NCBI RefSeq assembly: GCF_947502065.1
Contig: NZ_CANMYE010000001.1
Coordinates: 124,001 to 188,000 of the forward strand
DNA from: an uncultured Pseudoteredinibacter sp.
GTDB taxonomy: Bacteria > Pseudomonadota > Gammaproteobacteria > Pseudomonadales > Cellvibrionaceae
Length of the DNA: 64,000 nt
Direction: 5' to 3'
Positions 39,025 through 49,721 of the stretch are shown here, piece after piece (within the stretch, counting starts at the first letter, position 1; each line of letters starts with the position of its first letter). The translations under genes were made by a program, and so were the position numbers. The notes under the pieces are model-generated. The model saw only the letters and a list, made by a program, of their open reading frames with translations. It did no database searches and was not told the DNA's origin.

Positions 39025-40161
39025 ATGACCACTGTTGTTGAAATCAACGATCTTAAAGAAATGGCTCGTCGCCGTGTACCTAAAATGTTCTTTGAGTATG
39101 CTGACTCTGGTTCGTGGACCGAGTCGACGTATCGTGCCAATGAGGCGGATTTCAACCGGGTGTATCTACGCCAACGCGTCGCTGTAAATATGAGTGACCG
39201 AAGTTTAGCCACTAAAATGTTGGGTCAAGATGTCAGTATGCCGATTGCTCTAGCGCCAACCGGTTTATGTGGCATGCAGTATGCTGATGGAGAGATTCTA
39301 GCGGCCCAGGCCGCAGAGGAAGCAGGAGTGCCTTTTACTCTATCTACCATGAGTATCTGTTCTTTAGAGGCGGTCGCTGCGGCCACTAAAAAGCCATTTT
39401 GGTTTCAGCTTTATGTCATGCGTGATCGTGGCTTTGTAGGCGATTTAATCGATCGCGCAAAAGCAGCGGGCTGTTCAGCCTTGATGTTAACTCTAGACCT
39501 ACAAATATTAGGACAGCGCCACAATGATATACGCAATGGTTTGGGCACTTTTGGCCCAAAGCAAATCCTGCAGTTAATCTCTAAGCCTCGCTGGTGTATG
39601 GGGATGGCCAAAAGTCAGCACAAGGGCTTTGGTAATATCATGGGGCATGTGAAGGAAATTGCTGACAATGCTTCACTTTCGGAGTGGGTGGCCGGTCAGT
39701 TTGACCCGGATCTATCCTGGGATGACATTGCTTGGATCAAAGAGCGCTGGGGCGGGCCTTTGATTCTGAAGGGGGTGCTGGATAAAGACGATGCGAAACG
39801 CTGTGTAGACGTAGGTGGCGACGCCCTGGTGGTATCGAATCATGGTGGCCGCCAACTTGATGGAGCTCGCTCTTCGATTCGTGTTTTGCCAGAAATTGTT
39901 GATGCCGTCGGAGATGATATTGAGGTGCAATTTGATGGTGGCATTCGAAGTGGTCAAGATGCCTTAAAGGCTATGTGCTTGGGTGCAAAAGGCACTTATA
40001 TCGGTCGTCCATTCTTGTATGGGTTGGGAGCGATGGGTAAAGCTGGTGTCAGTAAAACTCTAGAAATCATGCGCGCAGAAATGGACACCACCATGGCTTT
40101 ATGTGGCGAGCGCCAGCTTATTAATATGGGGCCACATAATCTTGATGGTATCGAATTTTAA
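39025..40161 (+). CDS. FMN-dependent alpha-hydroxy-acid oxidase/dehydrogenase
   Basis: A 378-residue TIM-barrel flavoenzyme of the LldD/glycolate oxidase family. It has the opening ARRRVPKMFFEYADSGSWTE, the FMN-binding PIALAPTGLCGMQYADGE, and the catalytic His in VVSNHGGRQLDGA. It oxidises a 2-hydroxy acid (lactate, mandelate, glycolate or similar); the substrate cannot be read. The length fits LldD. It ends with a 4-bp overlap with the convergent efflux gene. No permease or LldR-type regulator adjoins it. Confidence 0.92.
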   Translation: MTTVVEINDLKEMARRRVPKMFFEYADSGSWTESTYRANEADFNRVYLRQRVAVNMSDRSLATKMLGQDVSMPIALAPTGLCGMQYADGEILAAQAAEEAGVPFTLSTMSICSLEAVAAATKKPFWFQLYVMRDRGFVGDLIDRAKAAGCSALMLTLDLQILGQRHNDIRNGLGTFGPKQILQLISKPRWCMGMAKSQHKGFGNIMGHVKEIADNASLSEWVAGQFDPDLSWDDIAWIKERWGGPLILKGVLDKDDAKRCVDVGGDALVVSNHGGRQLDGARSSIRVLPEIVDAVGDDIEVQFDGGIRSGQDALKAMCLGAKGTYIGRPFLYGLGAMGKAGVSKTLEIMRAEMDTTMALCGERQLINMGPHNLDGIEF

Positions 40162-41714
40162 CGTGGCGCACGTGCCAGAAAATATACCGGTACAATCAAT
40201 AAAGTGAACAGCAGTGCACTCAAGGCAAAAGTATCTTGGAAGGCTAAGGTAGCGGCTTGCCGGTAAAATTCCTGCCCCATAATGGCGCTTGCCAGTTCAA
40301 TTTGCTGTAGATAGTCGATGCCCTGTTGTTGAAGATAGGGCATGATTTGCTGTACCGCAAAAACCGATTGCTGATTGCCTTCGTTTTGTTCAGCCAAGAT
40401 ATGCCCCATATGAAAACTGCTGCGACGCTCGAGATAAATCGCACAGAGGTTCACCCCTAAGGCCCCGCCGAATTGACGAATAAAATTACTCGCACCAGAG
40501 CCTTGGCTGAGCTTTTCCATGGGTAAGTGCTTAAACGATGCTACTGTCAGTGGCGGCATTATGAAACCCATACCGATACGGCCAATAATGACCCACCAAG
40601 TAAAAATAATAAAAGGTGTCCGAAAATCCGCAGCGGCGGTTAGCCAGCAGGAATAGGCAAACAAAAAGATACCGAAGGCGATGAGGAAACGAGGTGAAAT
40701 TTTATCTGCCAAGCGCCCGGCAATCGGTAGTGATATGCCCAGCATGATTCCACCAGGTAATAGCACTAGACCAGCTTCGGTAGCGCTTAAGCCTTGAATA
40801 TTCTGTAAAAAGAGCGGCGCGAGATAAAAGCTGCTATAAAGGCCGGCACCAAAAACGGCAGCAACGATGGCCGCCGGTATAAAGCCTTGATAATTGAATA
40901 AGCTGAGATCTAGCAAGGGCTTGCTGGCATGCTTTTGACGATAGATAAATAAGTAACTAAAAATAAAAAACAAGGCATAGCATATTAGAGAGAAATCAGA
41001 ACTCCAGCCTTTGCTTTGGCCTTTACTTAAAGCCAGCAAGAGAACAAAAATGCCGGCGCTAAGCGCGCTTATGGAGATTAAGTCTAACCTGGCAATTGGG
41101 CCTGTGGTTTCTCGCTCCGGCATAAACTGTAAGGTCAGTAGCGCACCTGCTATAGCCAATGGTAGTGGTAAGAAAAATGCCATCCGCCAGTTAAAAGCAT
41201 CTACTAGCAGGCCGCCAAGGTAGGGGCCAAGTGCAGGCGCCATCACCACAATAATGCCAAAAAGACCCATAGCCGTACCTTGCTTTTCAGGAGGAAAAAC
41301 TCGGCTCATCACATAGGTGGCCAAAGGCATAAATATACCGCTGGCAGCACCTTGGATAATTCTTGAGGTAATCAATAACTCGATATTGCTGCTAAGCGCA
41401 CCCAGAATCGAACTGGCTGAAAATAGCGCAAGTGCTGCAATGACGGTTCGGCGAATTCCTAAGGATTCAATTAGCCAGGCCGTAATCAACATGGTGATGG
41501 TAGAGGCCGCCAAATAGCCAGAGGAAATCCACTGCGCAGTACTTTGGGTGATACCAAAAGCGCCCATGATAGGAGGAATAGCGACATTAACACTGGTGCT
41601 ACTCATGGCTGTGGTAATAGCACCAATGCCGATCGTCAATACCGCCAACCAGCGGTAATTCTCACCGTAATGTGCGAACAGAGAATCGAAGTTTTTACTG
41701 TGATTAGTGGTCAC
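40158..41714 (-). CDS. EmrB/QacA-type MFS multidrug efflux pump
   Basis: A 518-residue major-facilitator protein of the 14-helix DHA2 family (MSSTSVNVAIPPIMGAF, then TAQWISSGYLAAST, and motif C-like GPYLGGLLVDAFNWRMAFFL). It pairs with the HlyD-type adaptor gene that overlaps its start by 11 bp, and a MarR regulator heads the operon, as in emrRAB. It probably exports hydrophobic compounds through a TolC-like channel not encoded here. Confidence 0.93.
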   Translation of the reverse strand: MTTNHSKNFDSLFAHYGENYRWLAVLTIGIGAITTAMSSTSVNVAIPPIMGAFGITQSTAQWISSGYLAASTITMLITAWLIESLGIRRTVIAALALFSASSILGALSSNIELLITSRIIQGAASGIFMPLATYVMSRVFPPEKQGTAMGLFGIIVVMAPALGPYLGGLLVDAFNWRMAFFLPLPLAIAGALLTLQFMPERETTGPIARLDLISISALSAGIFVLLLALSKGQSKGWSSDFSLICYALFFIFSYLFIYRQKHASKPLLDLSLFNYQGFIPAAIVAAVFGAGLYSSFYLAPLFLQNIQGLSATEAGLVLLPGGIMLGISLPIAGRLADKISPRFLIAFGIFLFAYSCWLTAAADFRTPFIIFTWWVIIGRIGMGFIMPPLTVASFKHLPMEKLSQGSGASNFIRQFGGALGVNLCAIYLERRSSFHMGHILAEQNEGNQQSVFAVQQIMPYLQQQGIDYLQQIELASAIMGQEFYRQAATLAFQDTFALSALLFTLLIVPVYFLARAPR

Positions 41715-42822
41715 GGGTATCGATTTCTACTTCTACCATCATGCCAGGCTTTAACAGGCCTTCTTCTTGCTCTATCGCTAAGCGCAAGCTCAAGCGTTGG
41801 GTCACTTTAGTGAAATTGCCACTGGGGTTGGGGTTTGGTAATAGGGCGAATTGGCTGCTAGTGGCATGATCGATGCGTTCGACTATGGCCGTAAAGCTTT
41901 TGTTTGGGTAGGCATCTACCGATACCGAGGCTTTATCACCAATACTGATATGCCGAACCTGGGTTTCTTTAATATTGGCCTTGATCCAAATGTCGTTTGG
42001 GTCATGCAGCATCAGTAAGCGTCGGCCAGCCGGCATAAACTCGCCTGCGTGAACAAAGGTTTTATCCACTACGGCAGTTGTTAAAGGGCTATAAATTTTA
42101 CGATCGTTTAAGGCAATCTCGGTGTTGTGTTTTTCAACCTGTAGTAGTTCCAGTTCGCGCTCTAAAATGGCCAGTGTTTTGGTTTGGATTTCACGCTCTT
42201 GTAAGGCTGCCTTGGCTTGAGACATGGCGGATTCTAATTGATGCAGTTGTGCCTCGGCTTCATCATATGCGTGACGAGATTTTGAGTGCTCTAATTGCGC
42301 ATCTTCCCAAACTTGTGCACTAATGAGTTTTTTTTGCCACATGCTCTTTGAGCGTTCAAAATTTGACTGTGCTGCCGACACGACAGATGCGGCTTTTTTC
42401 AAGCTGGCTTGGTTGCGCTCAACGGCAGCAACGCTGGCCGCATATTGATTGTCAACATTACTACCCACTAGTTGTAATTGAGCGCGTGCACGTTCAATAC
42501 TGAGTTGTTGATTGGCAATTTTTAATTCGATCGTTTTCAGCGACAGCTCTGTTTGTCTTGAATCCATCTGAATTAGTAGTGTATCTCTATTGACGGTTTG
42601 GCCGCTGTTTACCGGCATTTCCACAATCCAGCCAGGAACTCGACTGGAGAGTGAAACAATATTACTGGCAATATGTGCATCATCGAGATAAATCGTATAG
42701 CTGCGCTTATAAAGCCATTGGCCAATAATGACTAAGGCAATTAAGCCCGTAGCAATAATTAAGGGGCGCTTCTTGTTGGCACTAAACTTCTGCCTGGTAT
42801 CGTTCGTATTAGGCTCGTTCAT
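41704..42822 (-). CDS. HlyD/EmrA-type membrane fusion protein
   Basis: A 372-residue adaptor with one N-terminal helix (PLIIATGLIALVIIGQWLY), a split lipoyl domain (IVEMPVNSGQTVNRDTLLIQ), a long alpha-helical hairpin (about 75-215) and the beta-barrel segment (KASVSVDAYPNKSFTAIVER). It couples the efflux pump to an outer-membrane channel. It starts 7 bp after the MarR gene and overlaps the pump gene. Confidence 0.93.
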   Translation of the reverse strand: MNEPNTNDTRQKFSANKKRPLIIATGLIALVIIGQWLYKRSYTIYLDDAHIASNIVSLSSRVPGWIVEMPVNSGQTVNRDTLLIQMDSRQTELSLKTIELKIANQQLSIERARAQLQLVGSNVDNQYAASVAAVERNQASLKKAASVVSAAQSNFERSKSMWQKKLISAQVWEDAQLEHSKSRHAYDEAEAQLHQLESAMSQAKAALQEREIQTKTLAILERELELLQVEKHNTEIALNDRKIYSPLTTAVVDKTFVHAGEFMPAGRRLLMLHDPNDIWIKANIKETQVRHISIGDKASVSVDAYPNKSFTAIVERIDHATSSQFALLPNPNPSGNFTKVTQRLSLRLAIEQEEGLLKPGMMVEVEIDTRDH

Positions 42823-42829
42823 GGTAGTC

Positions 42830-43297
42830 TCAACGATCCCTTTGCATATTGAGTTTCATGTGATTTAAATTCTGCGAAAGTTGCATTCGTCTAACTTTGC
42901 TCAAGCCTTCCAGTGCTTGCTGTGCTAACTCTTCTGTTAACTTGTCGATATCTGGTAGTAGGGCTATTGCTTTTTCAGTGGCATAAACTAGGCGTCGTCG
43001 GCCATCACTAGGGTCAGGGCGCCGTTCTATTAATTTTGCACTTTGCATTTTGTCGATGATGGTACCTAGCGGTGCTTTTTCCATGCCTAGACTTTCAGCA
43101 AGTTCAGTTTGGCTTTGACCATCTTGGCGCGAGAGGCGAATTAGGATTCGAGATTGGGAGCGACTTAATTCAAAGCCTTGCAGACGCAAGCGGCGGTTGA
43201 ACTCGTTTGTCATAATACGAGTTAAATCATTTATTAACCAACATAGCTCCTGCTCACCTTCTTCTTCAATACTTACGCCCATTTGATGGTGTTGCAT
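42830..43297 (-). CDS. MarR-family transcriptional regulator
   Basis: A 155-residue winged-helix regulator: recognition region SQTELAESLGMEKAPLGTII, wing RRPDPSDGRRRLVYATEKA. It leads the efflux operon, so it most likely represses its own operon and is released by a substrate of the pump. The palindrome at 43354-43367 upstream is the likely operator. Confidence 0.92.
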   Translation of the reverse strand: MQHHQMGVSIEEEGEQELCWLINDLTRIMTNEFNRRLRLQGFELSRSQSRILIRLSRQDGQSQTELAESLGMEKAPLGTIIDKMQSAKLIERRPDPSDGRRRLVYATEKAIALLPDIDKLTEELAQQALEGLSKVRRMQLSQNLNHMKLNMQRDR

Positions 43298-43353
43298 GTA
43301 TTGCAGCTCTCCTTGTTCGGACTATGTACGTTATTGACACGATGATCATCTTG

Positions 43354-43367
43354 GTAACATATGTTAC
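43354..43367. promoter_or_regulatory. Candidate MarR operator
   Basis: A perfect 14-bp palindrome, GTAACATATGTTAC, stands 57 bp ahead of the marR start. Its length and AT-rich centre fit MarR-family sites. Confidence 0.6.
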
Positions 43368-43520
43368 TAATTTGCTCGGCTTTTACACTGGTATAAATTG
43401 CCGAAATAAGGGCTAAGGTCGACGGCTTTGCGCTTTTTCGTCAATTGAACCGCCTAAGCATAGATTTATAATTTGAAATCAGAAAAATAGACACAGACAA
43501 ATAAAACAGTGGAGCCGGTG

Positions 43521-44291
43521 ATGACGGACGATATTCAGATCAAATTGGAAGGGCGCAGCCTACACATCGTAATGGATCGCCCCAAGCGTAAAAATGCGCT
43601 GACTATGGCGATGTATACCGCTATGGCAGATGCTATCAATAACGCTGTAGAAAGCGACGAGGTTCGTAATATCGTGCTTCGTGGTGAAGCCGACTGCTTT
43701 ACCAGTGGAAATGACCTTGAAGATTTTATGAAAAACCCGCCCCAGGGTGACGATAGCCCTGTGGCGACTTTTATGCGCAATTTATACAACTGCCCTAAAC
43801 CGGTCTTGGCGGCAGTCGATGGTGATGCGGTTGGTATTGGTACCACAATGCTCTTGCACTGTGACCTGGTGTACGCAGCAGACAGTGCCCGTTTGCAAAT
43901 GCCTTTTGTAAGCCTGGGTTTGTGTCCTGAGTACGCTTCAAGTTATGTCTTGCCGCGTATTTGTGGACATGTAAAAGCCTCTGAGCTGCTTTTGTTTGGT
44001 GAGCCTTTTGATGCCCAAACTGCTAAAGAGTGCGGTATTGTCAATGAAGTCGTTGGGTCATCAGAGCTGCTTGCATTGGTCACCGAAAAAGCCAATAAGT
44101 TGGCTCAGCAACCTCCGGCCGCAATTCGAGCGACCAAGCAGTTATTGCGTGCTCCTCGTCGCCAAGAAGGTGCCGATGTAATGGATGAAGAGATGGTGCT
44201 GTTTAGTAAAGGCTTAGAGGGCAAGGAGTTTATGGAAGCTGTGACCGCGTTCTTTGAAAAGCGGGCGCCGGATTTTTCCAACTTCAATTAA
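43521..44291 (+). CDS. Enoyl-CoA hydratase/isomerase family protein
   Basis: A 256-residue crotonase-fold protein. Oxyanion-hole segments are FTSGNDLEDFM and VDGDAVGIGTTMLLHCDLVY, and a candidate catalytic glutamate is in LGLCPEYASSYVLPR, a pattern common in Delta3-Delta2 isomerase-like members. ATG 43521 is used because GGAG stands 6 bp upstream; a GTG at 43509 is less likely. The exact acyl-CoA step is not known. It is divergent from the MarR operon. Confidence 0.9.
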   Translation: MTDDIQIKLEGRSLHIVMDRPKRKNALTMAMYTAMADAINNAVESDEVRNIVLRGEADCFTSGNDLEDFMKNPPQGDDSPVATFMRNLYNCPKPVLAAVDGDAVGIGTTMLLHCDLVYAADSARLQMPFVSLGLCPEYASSYVLPRICGHVKASELLLFGEPFDAQTAKECGIVNEVVGSSELLALVTEKANKLAQQPPAAIRATKQLLRAPRRQEGADVMDEEMVLFSKGLEGKEFMEAVTAFFEKRAPDFSNFN

Positions 44292-44449
44292 CAAGCCAGG
44301 CAATTGAAAAACGTTTTCGAGGCAGTCAGCGCTAGGCAAAAACAAGCGAAAAAGCGCAGTTTATGTGTAATAAATGAGCATTTTGAGCTTGTTTTTAACA
44401 ACGCGATGGCAACGCAGATAGTTTTGCAACAGCCTGCTAATTTGGGAAA

Positions 44450-44474
44450 GGGGGCTGGAATATATCCGGCCCCT
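44450..44474. terminator. Hairpin between convergent genes
   Basis: GGGGGCTGGA and TCCGGCCCCT pair with one G-U and one end mismatch around ATATA. It lies between the enoyl-CoA hydratase and the gene ending at 44507; T runs are weak on both strands. Confidence 0.45.
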
Positions 44475-44506
44475 AAGTATCTTCTTTTAGAAGCTTTTTA
44501 AAGCGA

Positions 44507-45040
44507 TTAGGCGGCTATTAAACGGTCGTAACGCTTGCTCAATAAGTCATAAAACTTTTCGCGCTGGGTCGCGACATCTTGCTTCATGCTGACAATATCG
44601 GCTTCCTTGATATCTTGGCGCCCCACGAAGACTTCTTTGCGAAAGTGAGCAATCTTGGCGCCATAGAGACGTAAGCTTCGCTCCATTAGCTTTTCACCTA
44701 GCATCAAAAGCCTAGTTTCAGCATCCGCGAGTTTTTTGAATTCTTTGATCAAATCAGCATTAACTTGAGATAGTTCTTCACGTCGCCCCTGTGGCCATTG
44801 ATCGCCAAAGCGGTAAGACTCGATGACCAATGCCGAATACTTAGCAAAGATATGATTCACCTGGCCGACATCGGTGGAGATGGCCTCCAATATGTCTACC
44901 CGGCGGTCACCGTTCTCGAGTTTATCTTGATATACATCTTTTTGACGCATGACCACCCAAGTGCTCACGCCCGCAATAATGGCGCCTAGGGCGATATTGA
45001 TAGAGGATTCCAGCATTGGCCAGTAGTTTAAGCTTTCCAT
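44507..45040 (-). CDS. Membrane-anchored helical protein of unknown function
   Basis: A 177-residue protein with one N-terminal membrane helix (SSINIALGAIIAGVSTWVVM) followed by about 140 charged, probably coiled-coil residues. I do not recognise a family. Its neighbours, an enoyl-CoA hydratase and a DUF3820 gene, give no clue. Confidence 0.65.
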   Translation of the reverse strand: MESLNYWPMLESSINIALGAIIAGVSTWVVMRQKDVYQDKLENGDRRVDILEAISTDVGQVNHIFAKYSALVIESYRFGDQWPQGRREELSQVNADLIKEFKKLADAETRLLMLGEKLMERSLRLYGAKIAHFRKEVFVGRQDIKEADIVSMKQDVATQREKFYDLLSKRYDRLIAA

Positions 45041-45155
45041 GGTGCGTAGCTCAGTGTCGATCGGTTGACGGAAAAAGAATACTTAGCAAGTACTAAGCAC
45101 TCTTTGTGCCAACTGTGAGCTTTCGAGGCGCTAAGCCCTTAGCCGTGCGCAAGAA

Positions 45156-45398
45156 TCAATGGAATTTCGGAACTTGCCCATTGCGCAGGGGTTCAAGCAG
45201 GTATTCCAAACCATTGAGCTTGATTTGGTACAGCAAGGCCAGTTGCCGGCCTAGCTTATTGTCAGGAAAGCCACCTTTGGAGTGCATCCAGACTAAATAG
45301 GGTTCAGGCAAGTCGGCCAGTAGGCGACCTTGGTACTTGCCATAGGGCATTTGCTGCTGAACCAACTCCAGCAGCATGCGAGGGTCTAGATCTTCCAC
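45156..45398 (-). CDS. DUF3820 family small protein
   Basis: An 80-residue protein matching DUF3820 (MPYGKYQGRLLADLPEPYLVW, then GGFPDNKLGRQLALLYQIKL). A member has been described as a putative quorum-sensing-regulated virulence factor in Pseudomonas, but the molecular role is unclear. It follows corC by 24 bp on the same strand, in the place where lnt often lies. Confidence 0.85.
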   Translation of the reverse strand: MEDLDPRMLLELVQQQMPYGKYQGRLLADLPEPYLVWMHSKGGFPDNKLGRQLALLYQIKLNGLEYLLEPLRNGQVPKFH

Positions 45399-45422
45399 TA
45401 TCGCCAGTTTTCCTTGCTTGGG

Positions 45423-46280
45423 CTAGTCGTCGTTACTGGGTATTGTTAGGCGCAGTAGATGTATCTTGCGACTATCAGAGTAGAGTACTTTGAAAATATA
45501 GCCCTGTATCTCTACCTGCTCATTGCGGCTGGGTAGGTGACCGAAGGCCTGCATTACGATGCCGCCAATGGTATCGAATTCATCTTCACTGAAGCCAGAT
45601 TCAAACTGCTCATTGAACTCTTCAATAGGCGTCAAGGCTTTGACAATGTAATCGCTGTCAGAGACCTGACGAATTGAGGCCTCTTCTTCCTCTTCATCGG
45701 TCTCATCTTCGATTTCACCCACAATCTCTTCGAGTAGGTCTTCAATCGTAACAAGGCCGGCGATACCGCCATACTCGTCGATAACCATGGCCATATGGTA
45801 GCGATTTTCTCGGAATTCACGCAGTAGCACATTCAAGCGCTTGCTTTCAGGAATAACGACCGCAGGGCGGATAATTTTGCTGAGATCGAAGTCTTCAGTG
45901 CCACCGAGAATAAGGGGCAGCAGGTCTTTGGCTAGCAGGATGCCTTTGATATCGTCAATCGATTCCCCAATCACTGGGAAGCGGGAATGACCAGATTCAA
46001 TCACTTTCGGGAGTAACTCAGCTGGGCTGTCTTCGATATTGAGTACCACCATCTGTGGGCGGGGAATCAATACTTCGCGAACCTGTTGGTCGGCTACATC
46101 CAGAGCCCCTTCAATAATGCTTAGGGCTTCTTCATCTAAGAGTTCGCGCTCGGCGGCTTCCTTGATGATGGCCAGCAGCTCCTCGCGGGAGTTTGGCTCA
46201 CTGGAAAAATTACTAAAAAAGCGATCTAACCAAGATTTCTCTTGGCCATTAGACTGGCTACTCGACGGGTCTTCGCTCAT
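45423..46280 (-). CDS. corC: CorC/YbeX, CBS-domain magnesium and cobalt efflux family protein
   Basis: A 285-residue cytosolic protein without the membrane domain. It has a CBS pair ([19 protein letters not shown], then [20 protein letters not shown]) and a C-terminal CorC_HlyC domain ([20 protein letters not shown]). The family is tied to Mg2+/Co2+ homeostasis and, in E. coli ybeX, to ribosome health. It ends the miaB-ybeZ-ybeY-corC series. Confidence 0.94.
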   Translation of the reverse strand: MSEDPSSSQSNGQEKSWLDRFFSNFSSEPNSREELLAIIKEAAERELLDEEALSIIEGALDVADQQVREVLIPRPQMVVLNIEDSPAELLPKVIESGHSRFPVIGESIDDIKGILLAKDLLPLILGGTEDFDLSKIIRPAVVIPESKRLNVLLREFRENRYHMAMVIDEYGGIAGLVTIEDLLEEIVGEIEDETDEEEEEASIRQVSDSDYIVKALTPIEEFNEQFESGFSEDEFDTIGGIVMQAFGHLPSRNEQVEIQGYIFKVLYSDSRKIHLLRLTIPSNDD

Positions 46281-46363
46281 GGCGAATTAGGCTCCTCTAT
46301 TTTTTGGGGCGACTATTCTAGCACTGCATTTCATAGAAAAACCATGATTTTAGCTGGGCTGCA

Positions 46364-46825
46364 CTAGTTGCTTTCGTCTGGGTAGGGCTCGGCGTAGCCA
46401 AGCCCGGTAATTAAACGGCTTTCCAAGGCTTCCATCTCTTCGGCCTCAGTATCTTCTATATGGTCGAAACCCAGTAAATGCAAGCATCCGTGGATCGCCA
46501 TATGGGCCCAGTGGGCCTCCAGTGATTTATTCTGCTCCTGAGCTTCCTGCTCTACGACGCTGGCACAAATAACCAAATCACCCAAAAGTGGAATGTCCAC
46601 TTCAGGAGGAAGATCGGCTGGAAAAGATAGAACATTAGTGGGCTTATCTTTATCACGGTACTGCTTGTTTAAAGCTTGGCTTTCGTCCCTATCGACAATG
46701 CGAATGCTGAGTTCGGCCTCATCACGCACGCCGCTTAGGGCAGCACTTATCCATCGGGCAAAGTCGGCTTCCCCAGGGTTGTCTCCGTTCGAAACATCCT
46801 CAAGGTCGATATGCAGCGCTGTCAC
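46364..46825 (-). CDS. ybeY: Endoribonuclease YbeY
   Basis: A 153-residue zinc-dependent RNase needed for 16S rRNA 3' maturation and 70S quality control. The metal site is [11 protein letters not shown] with the usual three His. It starts inside the ybeZ end with a 4-bp ATGA overlap. Confidence 0.96.
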   Translation of the reverse strand: MTALHIDLEDVSNGDNPGEADFARWISAALSGVRDEAELSIRIVDRDESQALNKQYRDKDKPTNVLSFPADLPPEVDIPLLGDLVICASVVEQEAQEQNKSLEAHWAHMAIHGCLHLLGFDHIEDTEAEEMEALESRLITGLGYAEPYPDESN

Positions 46826-47964
46826 TTGTCGTTATTCTCTTGCTGCGTATCGAAGTCATCGTAGGCTTCGACAATGCGTTGCACTAAGGGATGACGTACC
46901 ACATCTTTAGAATTGAAAAAGGTAAAGCTGATACCGTTAACACCTTCTAACACTTCAATAGCATGCCGTAAGCCTGAAGCAATACCGCGAGGTAAATCGA
47001 TTTGGCTTGGGTCGCCATTAATAACCGCGGTAGAGCCAAAGCCAATTCGAGTTAGGAACATCTTCATTTGTTCGCGTGTGGTATTTTGACTTTCATCCAG
47101 AATAACAAAGGCATTGTTTAAAGTTCTACCACGCATATAAGCCAGTGGGGCGACTTCAATCACATTGCGCTCGATGAGTTTGTCGACGGTTTCAAAACCC
47201 AGCATCTCATAAAGCGCGTCGTATAGCGGGCGCAAGTAAGGATCCACTTTCTGTGATAGATCACCCGGTAAGAAACCGAGTTTTTCACCGGCTTCTACGG
47301 CAGGGCGTACCAGTAAGATGCGCTCAATCTCATCTTTGAGAAGAGCTTCCACAGCGCAGGCAACCGCCAAATAGGTTTTGCCGGTACCCGCAGGTCCAAT
47401 ACCAAAATTAATATCATTGGTTTGCACAGCGCGAACGTATTTTTGTTGGTTTTTTCCTCTAGGCTTAACCGTACACTTTTTAGTGCGGATTAAGGTAAGT
47501 GGCATTTCAACTGTGCTGTTGTTTTGTTCGGCTACGGGAGCTTCTGACATATGTTCTGCTACGCTGTTATCTTGTAAGGCGAGGTGAATTTCATCTGGGG
47601 TTAATTCTTCTTTTTCGGTAATACGGTAAAGCTGCTGCAAAATTTTTGCGGCGGCATGGGCTTTACCCTGTTGACCGATAAAACTGAATTGATTGCCGCG
47701 ATTTCTAATTTCGATCCCTAAGCGCTCTTCTATTTGGCGCAGGTGGCGATCGAATTGGCCGTTAAGATTGGCCAAGCGGCGGCTGTCGGCAGGCTCTAAA
47801 GCAATGCGGTGGCTGGCATCGGCTTTAGAGTTCTTGTTCCGGGCGTCTTTCTGCTTACTGTGTTTAGCAGTCTTTGCCTCGGTTTGTTTGCTGGTGGTAC
47901 TGTCCAAAAGTGTTTCTATTCTCGCGGTGTCTGTTAATGGCTCCAGCTTACTGCAAAAGCCCAA
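46822..47964 (-). CDS. ybeZ: PhoH-family ATPase YbeZ
   Basis: A PhoH-like ATPase, 380 residues if started at TTG 47964. The Walker A is [14 protein letters not shown] and the Walker B region is [17 protein letters not shown]. The C-terminal two thirds are conserved; the first ~50 residues (Lys- and Thr-rich) are not, and no in-frame ATG exists there, so the true start is uncertain and may be a later non-ATG codon. YbeZ acts with YbeY in RNA processing. Order miaB-ybeZ-ybeY-corC is the standard one. Confidence 0.9.
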   Translation of the reverse strand: MGFCSKLEPLTDTARIETLLDSTTSKQTEAKTAKHSKQKDARNKNSKADASHRIALEPADSRRLANLNGQFDRHLRQIEERLGIEIRNRGNQFSFIGQQGKAHAAAKILQQLYRITEKEELTPDEIHLALQDNSVAEHMSEAPVAEQNNSTVEMPLTLIRTKKCTVKPRGKNQQKYVRAVQTNDINFGIGPAGTGKTYLAVACAVEALLKDEIERILLVRPAVEAGEKLGFLPGDLSQKVDPYLRPLYDALYEMLGFETVDKLIERNVIEVAPLAYMRGRTLNNAFVILDESQNTTREQMKMFLTRIGFGSTAVINGDPSQIDLPRGIASGLRHAIEVLEGVNGISFTFFNSKDVVRHPLVQRIVEAYDDFDTQQENNDK

Positions 47965-48120
47965 TAGGCGAAATATCGCTTATGTCCTAAAAAGTACGCT
48001 GTTATTGCGCTTGTTTATTAGCCCAGCGTGAAAGCTGAGCTAATACTGTTTAATGCTTTAAATGCCTAATATAAATATAGACGATGCTTATGGTCTAAAT
48101 GTGACAGCAGGGGGAGTATT

Positions 48121-49521
48121 CTAGGCTTCGTCTAGTTCACTGCTGATTAAAGTGCCGCGCAAAGAGTTTGGCAAAGCTTCTTCAATAAGGATGTCGGCAA
48201 ACTTACCGATCAGCTCGGCTTGATCGCAGCGGAAGTTCACCACACGGTTATTCTCGGTACGACCGGCCAACTGGCCTGGGTCTTTCTTCGAATAACCACT
48301 AACCAACACGCGCTCTACGTTACCCACCATTTTGCGGCTGATATCCATAGCTTGCTGGTTGATGCGATCCTGCAGGATTTTCAAGCGCTGCTTTTTAACG
48401 GACTCATCTGTGTCGTCTGGCAAATCGGCCGCTGGTGTTCCCGGGCGGGCGCTATAGATAAAGGAAAACGACATATCAAAATTCATATCGCCAATTAACT
48501 TCATAGTGGCTTCAAAATCTTGTTCGGTTTCACCTGGGAATCCAATAATGAAATCAGAAGAGAAGCAAATATCTGGGCGAATGGCTTTTAGACGGCGCAG
48601 TTTCGATTTGTATTCGATGCAGGTATGGCCACGTTTCATGGCCATTAAAATTCGATCTGAACCGCTTTGTACAGGTAGGTGGATATGGCTGACCAGTTCC
48701 GGTACTTCGCCATACACATCAATTAAACTGTCTGAGAACTCAACCGGATGAGAAGTGGTAAAGCGGATACGGTCAATGCCATCAACCGCCGCCACATAGG
48801 TAATTAGTTCGGCTAAATCGACGATGTCGCCAGCTCCGTTATCACCGCGGTAGGCGTTAACGTTTTGGCCAAGCAGATTAATTTCACGTACGCCTTGGGT
48901 GGCCAATGCGGCGACTTCGGCCATCACATCCTGCACCGGGCGGCTGACTTCTTCACCACGGGTGTAGGGCACAACGCAGAAGGTACAGTATTTAGAGCAA
49001 CCTTCCATTATCGATACAAAGGCGCTAACACCGTCGGCTTCTGGGGTTGGTAAATTGTCGAACTTTTCAATTTCAGGAAAGCTAATATCAACCACCACCG
49101 CGCCATTGTCGGTTTTGTGGGTTTCCATCATCTCCGGCAGGCGATGTAAGGTTTGTGGACCAAAAATCAGATCCACATGGGGGGCACGTTTAGCAATAGC
49201 ATCACCTTCTTGGCTGGCAACACAGCCGCCAACACCAATGATGAGATCGGGGTTTTTATCTTTGTACTTTTTCCAGCGCCCTAGCTGATGGTAAAGCTTG
49301 TCTTGGGCCTTCTCGCGAATAGAGCAAGTGTTTACCAACAATACATCGGCTTCAGCTGGATCCTCGGTGGTTTCCATCTGATGGCTATCACCCAATAAGT
49401 CACGCATGCGGGCCGAGTCATATTCATTCATTTGGCAGCCATGGGTCTGAATAAACAGTTTTTTCACGCTGCTTTCGGCCGCTTCAACTGGGCTGGCTGG
49501 GTTTGACTCGTTGGCTGACAT
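48121..49521 (-). CDS. miaB: tRNA-2-methylthio-N6-isopentenyladenosine synthase MiaB
   Basis: A 466-residue radical SAM methylthiotransferase for A37 of tRNAs reading UNN codons. The radical-SAM cluster cysteines are in [16 protein letters not shown]; the auxiliary cluster cysteines are in [22 protein letters not shown] and [16 protein letters not shown] domain (about 390-455) closes the protein. Full length with a ~20-residue N-terminal extension before [11 protein letters not shown]. Confidence 0.97.
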   Translation of the reverse strand: MSANESNPASPVEAAESSVKKLFIQTHGCQMNEYDSARMRDLLGDSHQMETTEDPAEADVLLVNTCSIREKAQDKLYHQLGRWKKYKDKNPDLIIGVGGCVASQEGDAIAKRAPHVDLIFGPQTLHRLPEMMETHKTDNGAVVVDISFPEIEKFDNLPTPEADGVSAFVSIMEGCSKYCTFCVVPYTRGEEVSRPVQDVMAEVAALATQGVREINLLGQNVNAYRGDNGAGDIVDLAELITYVAAVDGIDRIRFTTSHPVEFSDSLIDVYGEVPELVSHIHLPVQSGSDRILMAMKRGHTCIEYKSKLRRLKAIRPDICFSSDFIIGFPGETEQDFEATMKLIGDMNFDMSFSFIYSARPGTPAADLPDDTDESVKKQRLKILQDRINQQAMDISRKMVGNVERVLVSGYSKKDPGQLAGRTENNRVVNFRCDQAELIGKFADILIEEALPNSLRGTLISSELDEA

Positions 49522-49721
49522 ATCACTCTCAATTGCTTAAAAAACGCGCTAATTCGCGGGCGGAGCATTATAGCCGCACAGAGGGTGAATGCCCAGTACC
49601 TAATTTGCCTCAAAGGCGCTTGTATTCTGAGCTTTCGCCCCCATTTAAAAGGCCATAGCCCAAGGGCAAATCCCCTATTTTTTATGCCTCTATATTATTG
49701 AGGCCGTTATTTGAGAGCGTT

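Noticed and set aside
44304..44501. 65-residue frame after the enoyl-CoA hydratase gene
   Set aside because: No ribosome site, no family resemblance, and it crosses the terminator-like hairpin.
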